Of a DNA stretch of 64,000 nt, positions 1-8,341 are shown piece after piece (position 1 is the stretch's first letter; every line of letters starts with the position of its first letter). The notes beneath the pieces were generated by a model. That model worked only from the letters and a program-made list of their open reading frames with translations. It had not been told where the DNA came from and did no database searches. The position numbers and the translations under genes were made by a program. The stretch comes from Planctomycetota bacterium. GTDB taxonomy: Bacteria; Planctomycetota; UBA1135; GCA-002686595. The stretch covers positions 1 through 64,000 of the forward strand of contig DUBE01000030.1 in the NCBI GenBank assembly GCA_012960475.1, given 5' to 3'.

Positions 1-612
1 GAGTACATCGCGGCGGATCTGGGCACAATTGAGGGCTGCACCCTCGCCGTTGAAGCGACCGTTGAGCGGCTCGGACCAGTCGACATACTCGTTTGCAACC
101 ACGGCATAGGATCTGCACACGAGCAGGTCATCTGGGAGCAGGACACAGCCACGTGGGCAGAGACCATGCGCGTGAACCTCGACGGTCCGTTCCACTTGTC
201 GCGCTTGGTGATGCCCCAAATGGTGGAGCGCCGAAATGGCCGCCTCGTGTTTACAAGCTCGACAGCAGGTCAGATTGCCGAGGAGGCTGGCAGCGCCTAC
301 ACCAGTTCCAAGCACGGGTTGCTGGGCTTGATGCGCTCAGCCGCGCTGGAAGGCGGACCCTACAACATCACTTCGAATGCCGTTCTGCCCGGTTGGGTTC
401 GCACGGCAATGGCGGATCGATCGGCCCAAAGAGAAGCGCAAGAGCGCGGCCTCTCCGTGGACGAGATCTGGCAAGAGCGCGCTTCGCTCTACCCGGCCGG
501 TCGAGTTCCAACCGCCGACGAGGTCGCTCAGCTGATCGTCTTCCTAGCCTCCGATGAAGCCAGCGGCATCAGCGGCCAGGCCATCAAGGTCGCCCTCGGC
601 GACCTGACCTGA
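1..612 (+). CDS. SDR-family oxidoreductase, 5' end outside the window
   Basis: The reading frame is open from the first base, so the gene starts upstream of the window and the N-terminal NAD(P)-binding glycine motif is missing. What remains is the central and C-terminal part of a classical short-chain dehydrogenase/reductase. An NHG triplet stands at the NNAG position. The catalytic Ser lies in TSSTAG, and the Tyr/Lys pair in YTSSK follows about 13 residues later. The PGWVRTAM segment after it is the usual substrate-loop region, and the C-terminus has the typical SG.A end of the family. The cytosolic NAD(P)-dependent alcohol/ketone oxidoreductase role follows from family knowledge; the substrate cannot be read. 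It converges with the downstream sulfatase across 38 bp. Confidence 0.85.
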   Translation, partial: EYIAADLGTIEGCTLAVEATVERLGPVDILVCNHGIGSAHEQVIWEQDTATWAETMRVNLDGPFHLSRLVMPQMVERRNGRLVFTSSTAGQIAEEAGSAYTSSKHGLLGLMRSAALEGGPYNITSNAVLPGWVRTAMADRSAQREAQERGLSVDEIWQERASLYPAGRVPTADEVAQLIVFLASDEASGISGQAIKVALGDLT

Positions 613-650
613 GCTCCCAAGGCCAGCGCTGCTTCAAACGGGAACCTGTC

Positions 651-2153
651 TCAACGATAGGCCTCGATCGCGGCGGCCCCGGGGTATTTCGGAACACCGC
701 CAAAGTAGGGGTACTCATCAAAGGCCTTTGCGCCACCGATCACACGGGGGTCCCCGCTCGCCTTCAGCTCAGCCACAAGTTGGGCCGCGAGTTCCGTTTT
801 TACCTGGGCGTACTCTGGGTCCGCCGCGAGGTTCACGAGCTGGTGCGGATCGGACTTGAGGTCGTAGAGCTCCTCCCCGGGCCGCTTGGCAAAACAAAGC
901 CTGTAGCTCTCCGCGTAGATGGGATCCTTGGGCGCCCTTGCCACGATCACGAGCTTGGTGGGCCCATTGTCGCAATCACCCAGCCACGCGTTCTTCATGT
1001 AGGCCCGCTCGTGGTGTGGAGTGCCGGCCGGCCAACGATCCGGCTCATAGTTCCGCACATAGAGAAACTCCTCGTTCCGCAGGGCGCGCACGGGGTAGCC
1101 ACCGCTCAGGGGCTGCTCCTGCGCTGGGGTATGACGCTCGCGTCCGATCAGGACAAAAGAGCGAACCACATCTTCTCCGCCCTCCAGCCGGGGCAACAGA
1201 TCTTGCCCGGTCATCGAACTCGGGATCTCCAGGCCCGCGGCGGAAAGGAAGCTCGGCGCAAGGTCCGTCATGCTCACAAAGTCATCCAGAACCTGCCCAC
1301 CCTTCACACGATCACCCCATCTGATCGCGAGCGGCACCCTGGCCCCTGAATCGTAGACATTGCCCTTGCAACGGGGGAACGGCATCCCGTGATCACCTGT
1401 CATGACGATCAGGGTGTTGTCCAGTTCACCTGCCTCCTCCAAGAGAGCGATAGCACTGGCGACATCTTGATCAAAGCGGCCTACCTCGAAGTAGTAATCC
1501 GCCACATCACCACGCACCTCTTCACAATCAGGGAAGAAGGGGAAGAGATCAATCTCATCACAATCCAAACCACTCGCGGCGCCGGTGCCGCGCCGATATG
1601 GCCTGTGAGGATCGTACGCGCCCAGCCAGAAACAAAAAGGCGCGTCCTCGGGCCTCGCCTCAAGGAACTCTTTGAAGCCCTTCTCATAGCCAAGCCCAAC
1701 AGGGTGACCATTCCAACCCTTCAGACGGCCTGGACCCCAGCTTTTCCTCCAGTGGCCCACATGATATCCGGCCGCCCCCAAGAGCTTCGGGTAGACCTTG
1801 AGGTCTGGCGAAAGAGAGCTATGAAGGTTCGCACCTTCCTTGAGCCGCCAATGCCACTGCCCTGTCAGGATGGCGTTCCTCGATGGAGTACAAGAGGGGG
1901 AGGAGACATATGCATGGGGAAAGAGCACCCCCTCACGCGCCAGGCGATCGAAGGCAGGGGTGTTGACAACAGAGTCACCGAGGGCTCCAGCGTGCGGCCA
2001 ACCCCAGTCGTCCGCGATGCAAAAGAGAATGTTGGGCCGCCGCTCTACCTGATCCTGCCCATTGGGCTCGGACGACTGAAACCGGACATGAGCGCTTTGG
2101 ACAACACCGATGATGCTGGCCAAGCAGATGAATCGAATTAGCTGAGTCTTCAT
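651..2153 (-). CDS. Secreted sulfatase (formylglycine type)
   Basis: This is a 500-residue sulfatase of the alkaline-phosphatase superfamily. I start it at the Met followed by KTQLIRF, because a signal peptide (residues 1-21, hydrophobic core ICLASIIGVV) begins there; six residues could be added upstream. Asp48-Asp49 in ADDWGWP are the N-terminal metal ligands. Cys88 in CTPSR is the residue converted to formylglycine, followed by the NAILTG helix. TGDHG further on is a second metal-binding motif. It probably hydrolyses sulfate esters, perhaps of algal polysaccharides, in the periplasm or outside the cell; the substrate is not readable. Its 5' end is duplicated at the start of the next gene (4317-4525). 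The two genes lie in the same direction, 30 bp apart, and may be co-transcribed. Confidence 0.92.
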   Translation of the reverse strand: MKTQLIRFICLASIIGVVQSAHVRFQSSEPNGQDQVERRPNILFCIADDWGWPHAGALGDSVVNTPAFDRLAREGVLFPHAYVSSPSCTPSRNAILTGQWHWRLKEGANLHSSLSPDLKVYPKLLGAAGYHVGHWRKSWGPGRLKGWNGHPVGLGYEKGFKEFLEARPEDAPFCFWLGAYDPHRPYRRGTGAASGLDCDEIDLFPFFPDCEEVRGDVADYYFEVGRFDQDVASAIALLEEAGELDNTLIVMTGDHGMPFPRCKGNVYDSGARVPLAIRWGDRVKGGQVLDDFVSMTDLAPSFLSAAGLEIPSSMTGQDLLPRLEGGEDVVRSFVLIGRERHTPAQEQPLSGGYPVRALRNEEFLYVRNYEPDRWPAGTPHHERAYMKNAWLGDCDNGPTKLVIVARAPKDPIYAESYRLCFAKRPGEELYDLKSDPHQLVNLAADPEYAQVKTELAAQLVAELKASGDPRVIGGAKAFDEYPYFGGVPKYPGAAAIEAYR

Positions 2154-2165
2154 GGTGTGATTGCG
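1957..2165. repeat. Direct repeat copy A: sulfatase signal-peptide region
   Basis: About 205 bp here match 4317-4525 with few gaps. Shared blocks include the GCAATCACACCATGAA start context (minus strand), the CAAGCAGATG block and the GCGATGCAAAA block. The copy spans the start codon, signal peptide and first 66 residues of the sulfatase. The repeat stops shortly before the catalytic Cys. Confidence 0.9.
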
Positions 2166-2183
2166 GGGCATCCGCTGAACCGC

Positions 2184-4514
2184 CTACTTTCCTTCAGCGT
2201 TCGACACGCTGGATATCCCAAGAGCGAAGGCGCTGAGCCCATGGGTCACTGCGACCAGGGTATCGCTCTCCGAGTGCACTGCAAGATCCACCACGGGGCA
2301 AGTGGGCAGTCCCCCGCCCAGCACCGCCCACCTGGCGCCCCCGTCGGTGGAGACAAACACCCCCAGGTCGGTTCCCAAGTAGAGAACATTGCGATTGGAA
2401 GGGTCCTCGATCAGCGCCGTGACCGGCTCGTGGGGCAGATTACCGGCAAGGCTCTTCCAGGTCGCGCCAAAATCCCCCGAACGGAACACATAGGAGCGCC
2501 GGTCGCCAACGGAAGATCCCGACAGGGTGACATAGACCCGCTCGGGGTCGTGTACAGAGCTAACGACGTCGGTGACGCGCCTCGACGGCAGCCCCTCGCC
2601 GGCACGCTCCCAAGTAACACCACCATCGCGTGTCAACTGTACGCGCCCACCGCCCGCGCCCGTCATCAGACGATTGGGATCAAGCAACGACTCTGAGAGC
2701 GAGAGAATCGACCCGCCCCACGGCTCCGGACCGATCGCCTCCCAACTATCACCACGATCGGTGGAACGAAACACGCTCTCGGCGGCGCAGTAGAGCACGC
2801 CCTCTGTGTGCGGCGAGGCCATGTAGGGGGTGTCCCAGGTAAAGCGCAGTCCACGGCCTTTGGGCCGCACACGCTTCGAGCGTCGTAGCTCACCGCGCGT
2901 GCCACGCCTGAGATCTCCCAGCTGTTGGGCCCAATAAACGATCGAGGGATCGAAGGGATCGGGAAAGCTCGAGAAGCCATCGCCTCCCGACCAGCGGTCG
3001 AGAAAAATCTGCTCCCAAGCGTCGGGACCGCCGGGTGTGAAGGTCACGTTCGACGGGGCTACCAGGGACGCGTTGTCCTGCGTCCCGCCCCAGATCTGGA
3101 AGGGCTCGGCACCGTCCAGGTGCACCTTGTAGAACTCGGCGATGGGCAGGTTGTTGAGGTGCAGCCAGCTCGCCGCCCGGTCCCAGGAAACATACAAGCC
3201 CCCATCCGTGCCCAGCAACACGCGCTCGGGATGGTCGGGATCGATCCAAACATCGTGCATGTCCAAATGCATGCCGCTGCCCTCATGGTCGTGCAGGCGC
3301 TGAACGTCCTCGCCACCCCGTTCGAAGGTCTTGCCTCCATCGCTGGAGATCAGCAGGCGCAGACCACACAGGTAGACCCGATTCGCATCGTCCGGCGCCA
3401 CACGCACGTCACAGAAGTCCCAACCCACATAAGTGGGCACGGCATCCTGATGGGTCTGACTCCACGTGTCTCCCCCATCGTCAGAGCGAAACAAGAGCCC
3501 CTGTACGCCATCGCGACCGCCGCCCTTGGGCGAGTGATCCACGACAAGGGCGTAAACCACGCCGGGCTTGGATACCGAGGCGTCCACGGCCACGCGACCT
3601 ACGCGGTCCCCATCGGGAAGCCCACCTCCAAGCCTGGCCCAGGTATCACCGCCGTCCGTGCTGCGATGGACGCCGCTTCCCGGACCACCGCCTCTCTGCC
3701 AGGAGGTCGCCCAAAGGCGCGCGGGATCGCTGGGGTCCATCACCAGATCGATGATGCCCACTCGCTCACCAACATAGAGCACACGCTCCCAGGTTGCACC
3801 GCCATCCTTGCTGCGGTAGACGCCACGTTCGCCCGCGGGATCGTGTCGCGGCCCGATGGCCGCCACGTACACAAGATCAGGGTCGCTCGGGTGAGCCACG
3901 ACCTTGCCGATGTGGGCACTGTCGTGCAGGCCCATGTTGCTCCACGAGGCGCCAGCGTCGGTGGACTTGAACACGCCGGTCCCCTCATAGGAGGTGCCAC
4001 TCAGATGCGCCTCGCCCGTTCCCACCCAGACCAGTTCCGGCCTCGCACGGGACACCTCGACATCGCCCACGGCATAGGTCGACTCCCGGTCGAAGATCGG
4101 CTCCCAGCTCAGACCGCCGTTGGTTGACTTGAATACACCTCCTGCACCAACGCCCGCGTAGATCGTGCCCGCGCTCCCTGGCGGGCAGTCCACGGCCTCG
4201 ATGCGACCGCCGCAGAACTTGGGGCCCAGGAGCCGCCACTGCAGGTCCTTGAAAGGCGAAGAGGCTTGAAGCTCGACGCGTTTCTTCCAGGACCCCAGAC
4301 GGGCAGCACCACCCGTGGGGATGTGAACAACAGAGTCGTCGAGGACTCCAGTCTGCGGCCAACCCAAGTCATCCGCGATGCAAAAAAGAGTGTCGGGTCT
4401 CCGCTCTGCCTTGTCCTGACCATTGGACTCGGGCGACTGAAGCCGGGCAGGAGCGCTGAGGACAGCGCCGATGATGGTAGCCAAGCAGATGGATCGAACT
4501 AGCTGACTCTTCAT
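2184..4514 (-). CDS. Secreted BNR/Asp-box (VPS10/sortilin-like) propeller protein with a sulfatase-derived N-terminus
   Basis: This 776-residue protein is mostly beta-propeller. From about residue 80 onward I count ten Asp-box motifs of the S-x-D-x-G-x-T/S-W type, for example STNGGLSW, STDAGASW, STDGGDTW and STDRGDSW. This is the layout of BNR-repeat or sortilin-like exported proteins of Planctomycetota and Bacteroidota. Residues 1-66 instead align to the neighbouring sulfatase: same signal peptide, same linker, and even the metal-ligand strand (ADDLGWP against ADDWGWP). By manual alignment 44 of 66 residues are identical. There is no CxPSR motif and no other sulfatase core, so this is a chimera rather than an enzyme. 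Probably secreted; ligand or substrate unknown. The start at 4514 matches the sulfatase start. Confidence 0.88.
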   Translation of the reverse strand: MKSQLVRSICLATIIGAVLSAPARLQSPESNGQDKAERRPDTLFCIADDLGWPQTGVLDDSVVHIPTGGAARLGSWKKRVELQASSPFKDLQWRLLGPKFCGGRIEAVDCPPGSAGTIYAGVGAGGVFKSTNGGLSWEPIFDRESTYAVGDVEVSRARPELVWVGTGEAHLSGTSYEGTGVFKSTDAGASWSNMGLHDSAHIGKVVAHPSDPDLVYVAAIGPRHDPAGERGVYRSKDGGATWERVLYVGERVGIIDLVMDPSDPARLWATSWQRGGGPGSGVHRSTDGGDTWARLGGGLPDGDRVGRVAVDASVSKPGVVYALVVDHSPKGGGRDGVQGLLFRSDDGGDTWSQTHQDAVPTYVGWDFCDVRVAPDDANRVYLCGLRLLISSDGGKTFERGGEDVQRLHDHEGSGMHLDMHDVWIDPDHPERVLLGTDGGLYVSWDRAASWLHLNNLPIAEFYKVHLDGAEPFQIWGGTQDNASLVAPSNVTFTPGGPDAWEQIFLDRWSGGDGFSSFPDPFDPSIVYWAQQLGDLRRGTRGELRRSKRVRPKGRGLRFTWDTPYMASPHTEGVLYCAAESVFRSTDRGDSWEAIGPEPWGGSILSLSESLLDPNRLMTGAGGGRVQLTRDGGVTWERAGEGLPSRRVTDVVSSVHDPERVYVTLSGSSVGDRRSYVFRSGDFGATWKSLAGNLPHEPVTALIEDPSNRNVLYLGTDLGVFVSTDGGARWAVLGGGLPTCPVVDLAVHSESDTLVAVTHGLSAFALGISSVSNAEGK

Positions 4515-4525
4515 GGTGTGATTGC
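4317..4525. repeat. Direct repeat copy B: sulfatase-like N-terminus of the BNR protein
   Basis: Second copy of the sequence at 1957-2165, in the same orientation. The similarity ends at the codons for VVHIP, after which the propeller protein begins. The copy also includes about 10 bp upstream of the start codon. Confidence 0.9.
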
Positions 4526-4643
4526 CGGTCCGGTACAGCGGCGCAACCCTTGGAAAATGTGTCACTGCTCCAGAAAGGGGAGGACTCTTCGCTCCTCAAG
4601 ACTACCAAGCTCCAGCCGAACCTGTCGCTCCGGCACGAAACCC

Positions 4644-4997
4644 CTAGGCATACACCTCAATGTTCCCATCGCGCTCTTCGCAGCGCACGGTGCGGGCATG
4701 ACCGCAGCTCACATCCTTGGGGGCACCGTCTCGCACATCGAACTTGTACAGGTGCATGGGGCAGACCGCATAGCGGCCTTCGTGCAGGGGGCCACGGCCA
4801 AGGCGCCCGCCTTCGGCATGGGGACAGAGGGTATCGAGGCCGTAGATCTTGCCATCTACCCTGCAGAGCAGAATCTGGCGGCCGCTGGAGCCCAGGTCCC
4901 CCACTTCTATGGTGCGCCCCTCACCCTCCACCAAGCCAGCTGCGTTGGGAACCAAAATGGGGCGACTGCCAAACATGCCCTTCAATTTCCTGAACAT
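4644..4997 (-). CDS. Rieske [2Fe-2S] ferredoxin-like protein
   Basis: A 117-residue stand-alone Rieske domain. The cluster ligands are visible: Cys58-x-His60 (LCPHAEGG) and Cys79-x2-His82 (VCPMH). The spacing and the GxLxxGP loop between them suit a soluble Rieske ferredoxin such as those serving dioxygenases or nitrite-reductase small subunits. No signal peptide or membrane helix is present. I use the Met followed by FRKLKG; a second Met seven residues later is possible. A TACCAT hexamer lies 7 nt before the ATG, with no Shine-Dalgarno, so the mRNA may be leaderless. No oxygenase or reductase partner is adjacent, so the electron acceptor is unknown. Confidence 0.9.
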   Translation of the reverse strand: MFRKLKGMFGSRPILVPNAAGLVEGEGRTIEVGDLGSSGRQILLCRVDGKIYGLDTLCPHAEGGRLGRGPLHEGRYAVCPMHLYKFDVRDGAPKDVSCGHARTVRCEERDGNIEVYA

Positions 4998-5078
4998 GAC
5001 AGGGATGGTACCTTCTGGGCCGACAGCCGTGCGACCCCCAGCAGGGATTGATTGCATCTGCCGCTCAAGGACCCGGCA
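4922..5078. repeat. Divergent-junction duplication, copy 1
   Basis: About 157 bp are colinear with 5868-6026 at an almost constant offset of 945-946 bp. The copy holds the 5' end of the Rieske gene (minus strand) and a remnant of the alkaline-phosphatase-family gene start (plus strand). In the remnant the ATG is replaced by GTG at 5029 and the frame soon loses similarity. Confidence 0.85.
5005..5014. promoter_or_regulatory. Overlapping divergent -10 boxes (TACCAT / TACCTT)
   Basis: ATGGTACCTT contains TACCAT on the minus strand, 7 nt before the Rieske start, and TACCTT on the plus strand. The two hexamers share the central TA. The GGTACC core is conserved in the second copy at 5953-5958. No clear -35 box is visible on either side. 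Confidence 0.5.
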
Positions 5079-5248
5079 CAAGAGCGCTCCATCAGGAAGC
5101 AATGGTTGGGATTGGCGAACAAATCTCTCACCTGACAGATAGGATTGAAGAGCGCAATCCCTCACCCAAGCCCACTTCAGGCACTTGGCTCCAGCGTCGA
5201 GAATGGATTCCTGAATGGAGCCGATCCCTGGCACGGACCTGCACCACG

Positions 5249-5851
5249 ATGTCCAACCACCAAGAAGACACTGCTTCAGCAAGAGCCTCGAAGCTCTTCA
5301 CTGGAAGCGACACGCGTGTCCTGCTACGCCATCCGAACAGGAGCGATGAAGCGTCCTATGCGAAACTGGTGCGGCTCAGCCGCGAACTGCATCAACCTTG
5401 GGAGCCCTTGGCAGCGCAGGGCGCCCCCGAGCCAGACAGTCCCGAAGCATTTCGAACCTGGCTGGAAGGCAACCGTGATCCGCGCACGGAACGCTTGCTG
5501 CTCTGTCGACGCGACGACGGAGCCCTCGTCGGTCGCTTTCACCTGAACGAAATCGTGCGCGGGGCCTTTGATTCGGCTTACCTGTCCTACTGGGTTGGGG
5601 CCCCTTTTGCCGGCCAGGGCTACATGACCGAGGGATTCCTCCTCCTGCTGCAATGGGCCTTCGTGGACCTGGGACTCCACCGCCTTGAGGCCAACATCCA
5701 ACCCTCCAACAGGCCGTCCCTGGCCCTGATCAAGAGGGCCGGATTTCACCGTGAGGGATTCAGCCCGCGCTATTTGAAGATCGCCGGCCAATGGTCCGAC
5801 CATGAACGCTGGGCCCTGACAAGAGAGGATTGGCAGCCCCAAGCGAAATGA
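5249..5851 (+). CDS. GNAT N-acetyltransferase (RimJ/RimL-like)
   Basis: A 200-residue acetyltransferase of the RimJ/RimL branch. The ligand-binding strand LLLCRRDDGALVGRFHL is followed by the YWVGAPFAGQGYMTEG segment, in which GQGYMTEG matches the acetyl-CoA pyrophosphate loop (Q/RxxGxG/A). The C-terminal half has the family's NxPSxxLIKRAGF pattern. It likely transfers an acetyl group from acetyl-CoA to a protein N-terminus or small amine in the cytosol. The start at 5249 is the last Met before the domain; the frame is open upstream. The gene sits between two copies of a duplicated divergent promoter segment and may have been captured there. A possible TAGGAT -10 lies at 5140-5145. Confidence 0.85.
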   Translation: MSNHQEDTASARASKLFTGSDTRVLLRHPNRSDEASYAKLVRLSRELHQPWEPLAAQGAPEPDSPEAFRTWLEGNRDPRTERLLLCRRDDGALVGRFHLNEIVRGAFDSAYLSYWVGAPFAGQGYMTEGFLLLLQWAFVDLGLHRLEANIQPSNRPSLALIKRAGFHREGFSPRYLKIAGQWSDHERWALTREDWQPQAK

Positions 5852-5867
5852 AGGCGCTTCAGCCCTG

Positions 5868-6026
5868 CGCCCTCCATCAAGCCACCTGAGTTGGGAACCA
5901 CAACAGAAGGTTGCCAGATGGACCCTTCAATTTCTTGGACAGGGCGGGGATGGTACCCTCTGGGCCGAATTCCATGCGACCCCTGCTCGTGATTGATTGT
6001 GTTGGCCTCTCAAAGGCCCAGGTGAC
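5868..6026. repeat. Divergent-junction duplication, copy 2
   Basis: Colinear with 4922-5078. Here the plus-strand start codon (ATG at 5974) is intact. The minus-strand relic of the Rieske N-terminus has lost its start codon (CAT to CAG) and degrades within about 20 codons. Confidence 0.85.
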
Positions 6027-7365
6027 CAAGAACACGCCGCACCTTTGGGCCCTGGCCCAGCGCGGAGTGTCGGCACCGCTCTCGGCGGTCTTGCCCGCGG
6101 TCACCTGCAGCGCACAGGCGACTTTCTTGACAGGCAAGACACCTTCGGAGCACGGGGCGGTGGGCAACGGGTGGCGCCTGCCCTCCACCGGGGAGGTCGG
6201 CCTCTGGCGTCAGGCCAACTCCCTTGTTGAAGGGGAGAAGATCTATGAGACCGCCCGCCAGCGCAATTCGGACTTCACATGCGCCAAACTGTTTTGGTGG
6301 TGGAACATGGGCGCAGCGGTGGACTGGTCCATCACTCCGCGACCTTTCTATCCGGCGGACGGACGCAAGATTCCCGCGACCTACTCCTGGCCCACAGGAT
6401 TCGGCCAGGATCTTGAAGCAGACCTGGGGGCCTTTCCATTCTTTGATTTCTGGGGACCCAAGGCGGGCCTGCCCTCCAGTCGTTGGATCGCACAGGCAGC
6501 GATCCGCACCTTGGAACTGCAGCGGCCGACCCTGACGCTTGTCTATCTACCCCATCTGGATTACGACCACCAGCGCTTTGGACCAAGGGATCCACGCTCT
6601 GTTGCCGCTCTAGGAGAGCTCGACAAACTGGTGGGTGAATTGGTGGCAGCGGCTGACGCCCGGGGCGCAGAAACCCTGGTCCTGAGCGAATACGCCATCA
6701 CCCCTGTTTCAAGAACCGTGCACATCAATCGCGCATTGCGCGAAGGGGGCCTGCTGGCAGCCCGCCCTGGCCCCGCAGGAGAGACGCTCGATGTGTATGG
6801 CAGCCGCGCCTTTGCCCTGGCTGATCATCAAGTCGCGCATGTCTATTGCCAGGACGACGCGGCCCGGGCGGCGGCGCGCGCTGTATTGCAGGGTCTGACG
6901 GGAATCGATCAGTTGCTGGAGGGCGCGGCTCTTGAAGCCGCAGGCCTGGCTCACCCCAACGCGGGAGACCTGGTGGCTGTGTCGGATGAGGACAGTTGGT
7001 TCAGCTACTACTACTGGTTGGATCCAAGCCAGGAGCCGGACTTTGCCCATACCATCGACATCCACCGCAAGCCGGGCTATGACCCGCTGGAGATGTTCAT
7101 CGATCCTGACTTGGCCGTGCCCCTGCTGCGCGTAGCCCGTCGTTTGACCCAGAAGAAGTTGGGCATGCGGTACCTGATGGATGTGATTCCCGTGGACAAG
7201 GATCTTGTACGGGGTAGCCATGGCCGCCTGCCAAAAGAGCCTGAGCAGGGCCCGGTTTGGATCTCAAGTGCGGGCTGGGGCGCAAAGAACCCGGAGCCTG
7301 AAGGAGGGGTTGTGTCCGCGACCGATGTGCGGGACCGCATGCTGGGGTTGATGGGGTTGGGCTAA
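5974..7365 (+). CDS. Alkaline-phosphatase-superfamily phosphodiesterase/pyrophosphatase
   Basis: A 463-residue enzyme of the type I phosphodiesterase/nucleotide pyrophosphatase group. The N-terminus LLVIDCVGL carries the first metal-binding Asp. The nucleophile region is TCSAQATFLTGKTPSEHG, where the first Thr of the second TxxxTG-like block is the likely nucleophile. YLPHLDYDHQRFGP supplies Asp/His metal ligands, and LSEYAIT with SDEDSW and FAHTIDIHRKPGYDPLE fits the C-terminal metal sites. No signal peptide is seen, so it is probably cytosolic. The start is the ATG that opens directly into the first beta-strand. A TACCCT hexamer lies 14 nt upstream. Family members split nucleotide-sugar or phosphodiester bonds; the substrate here is unknown. 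It converges with the DinB-like gene, overlapping by 4 bp. Confidence 0.85.
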   Translation: MRPLLVIDCVGLSKAQVTKNTPHLWALAQRGVSAPLSAVLPAVTCSAQATFLTGKTPSEHGAVGNGWRLPSTGEVGLWRQANSLVEGEKIYETARQRNSDFTCAKLFWWWNMGAAVDWSITPRPFYPADGRKIPATYSWPTGFGQDLEADLGAFPFFDFWGPKAGLPSSRWIAQAAIRTLELQRPTLTLVYLPHLDYDHQRFGPRDPRSVAALGELDKLVGELVAAADARGAETLVLSEYAITPVSRTVHINRALREGGLLAARPGPAGETLDVYGSRAFALADHQVAHVYCQDDAARAAARAVLQGLTGIDQLLEGAALEAAGLAHPNAGDLVAVSDEDSWFSYYYWLDPSQEPDFAHTIDIHRKPGYDPLEMFIDPDLAVPLLRVARRLTQKKLGMRYLMDVIPVDKDLVRGSHGRLPKEPEQGPVWISSAGWGAKNPEPEGGVVSATDVRDRMLGLMGLG

Positions 7366-7865
7366 CCCAACTGATCATCGTCATAAAACGCAAGCCCGTG
7401 GGCCTCACCCGCACGGGCCTTGGCGATCCACACCGCCTGGCCCACATGCCAGGAGAAATGCTCAACCACATGCAAGATCGCGTCCTGCGTGCTGACTTCA
7501 GACCCTTGAATTGTGCGTTGCTGCTGCAGGTCCCGCTCGGGAATCGCCGCGATCAAGGCAGCCGCCTGATTCTGAGTATCTGCCAATCTGCCAAGCAACT
7601 CGATTGAATTCCCCACCGGCTGACCATCGAATTCCTGGGATCGCTGACGCTCATCCTCGATACCTCCCAACCCTGCCAGAATCCACTGGCGCAGATTGCC
7701 TTCCAAGTGCAACAGGATGGTGCCTACTGAAAGACAGTCCGCATGGGGTCGCCACCACAGGTCTTGATCTGGAAGTACTTCAAGAGCTCGCTCCAGACGC
7801 GCAAAGTGGGTTGTCAGGATCTGCGCCAGATCAACCCCCAGAGACGCCTGCCGTGAACTGCTCAA
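7362..7865 (-). CDS. DinB-like four-helix metal-binding protein (DUF1572-like)
   Basis: A 167-residue helical protein. HLEGNLRQWI in the first half and VVEHFSWHVGQAVWIAK near the C-terminus provide the spaced histidines of the DinB/YfiT-like superfamily, which bind a divalent metal. Family members include thiol-S-transferases and stress-induced proteins of unknown role. I see no ATG; the likely start is TTG at 7865, whose bases overlap the upstream stop as TTGA. Translation is then probably coupled to the preceding gene (7862-8341). Function is inferred only at fold level. Confidence 0.8.
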   Translation of the reverse strand: MSSSRQASLGVDLAQILTTHFARLERALEVLPDQDLWWRPHADCLSVGTILLHLEGNLRQWILAGLGGIEDERQRSQEFDGQPVGNSIELLGRLADTQNQAAALIAAIPERDLQQQRTIQGSEVSTQDAILHVVEHFSWHVGQAVWIAKARAGEAHGLAFYDDDQLG

Positions 7866-8341
7866 CCGATCCCCATCTGGGCCAGCCAGGCCCCCTGGGC
7901 CTTGCCCCCCCTGTCACGGGAAATTCCCTCGATCATCATGGCCGCCAGATGGCCATCGGGATCGATCCCCAACCAGATCAAGTTCTCACCCAGCCGCGCC
8001 CACTGCTGCGGAACGCGGCCGCCGAATGAGAACCGCAAGGTGCCCTCGGTGGGATCGAGCAGAATGTGCAAGGCGTCTGCATCGTCCAACTCCACCTCAG
8101 CGGAAGTCGCCATGGGGCACTCGTCCGGGCGTGCAGGAAGCACACTTTCCATGAGCAACCCGCCATATTCGAGGGAAAGATGGCTGAAGACGCCCTCGTC
8201 ATTGCAGACCACCACCAACGCCTCTCCGAAAGCCAAGGCAGATCCCTCGGCCTCGGCGTTGCCGGACCACAAATCGATGGTCTGGTTCAAGGGGTCATGA
8301 AAGGCCTTATGGCGCACATCCCCTTCCAAGAAAATTAGCAC
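7862..8341 (-). CDS. Hypothetical protein coupled to gcvP
   Basis: I do not recognise this 159-residue protein securely. The C-terminal half (DDADALHILLD ... LIWLGIDPDGHLAAMMIEGIS) loosely recalls the DUF2283 pattern of an acidic strand followed by an IDxDGxxxxxEI strand, but this is weak. It has no signal peptide or membrane helix. The start is GTG at 8341, placed inside the last codons of gcvP (7 bp overlap). Its stop overlaps the start of the DinB-like gene. The three genes therefore look like one translationally coupled operon behind gcvP. Confidence 0.7.
   Translation of the reverse strand: MLIFLEGDVRHKAFHDPLNQTIDLWSGNAEAEGSALAFGEALVVVCNDEGVFSHLSLEYGGLLMESVLPARPDECPMATSAEVELDDADALHILLDPTEGTLRFSFGGRVPQQWARLGENLIWLGIDPDGHLAAMMIEGISRDRGGKAQGAWLAQMGIG

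Noticed and set aside
4513-4565. Upstream start for the BNR protein (17 more residues)
   Set aside because: The sulfatase-like signal peptide begins at 4514, and the extra residues would bury it.
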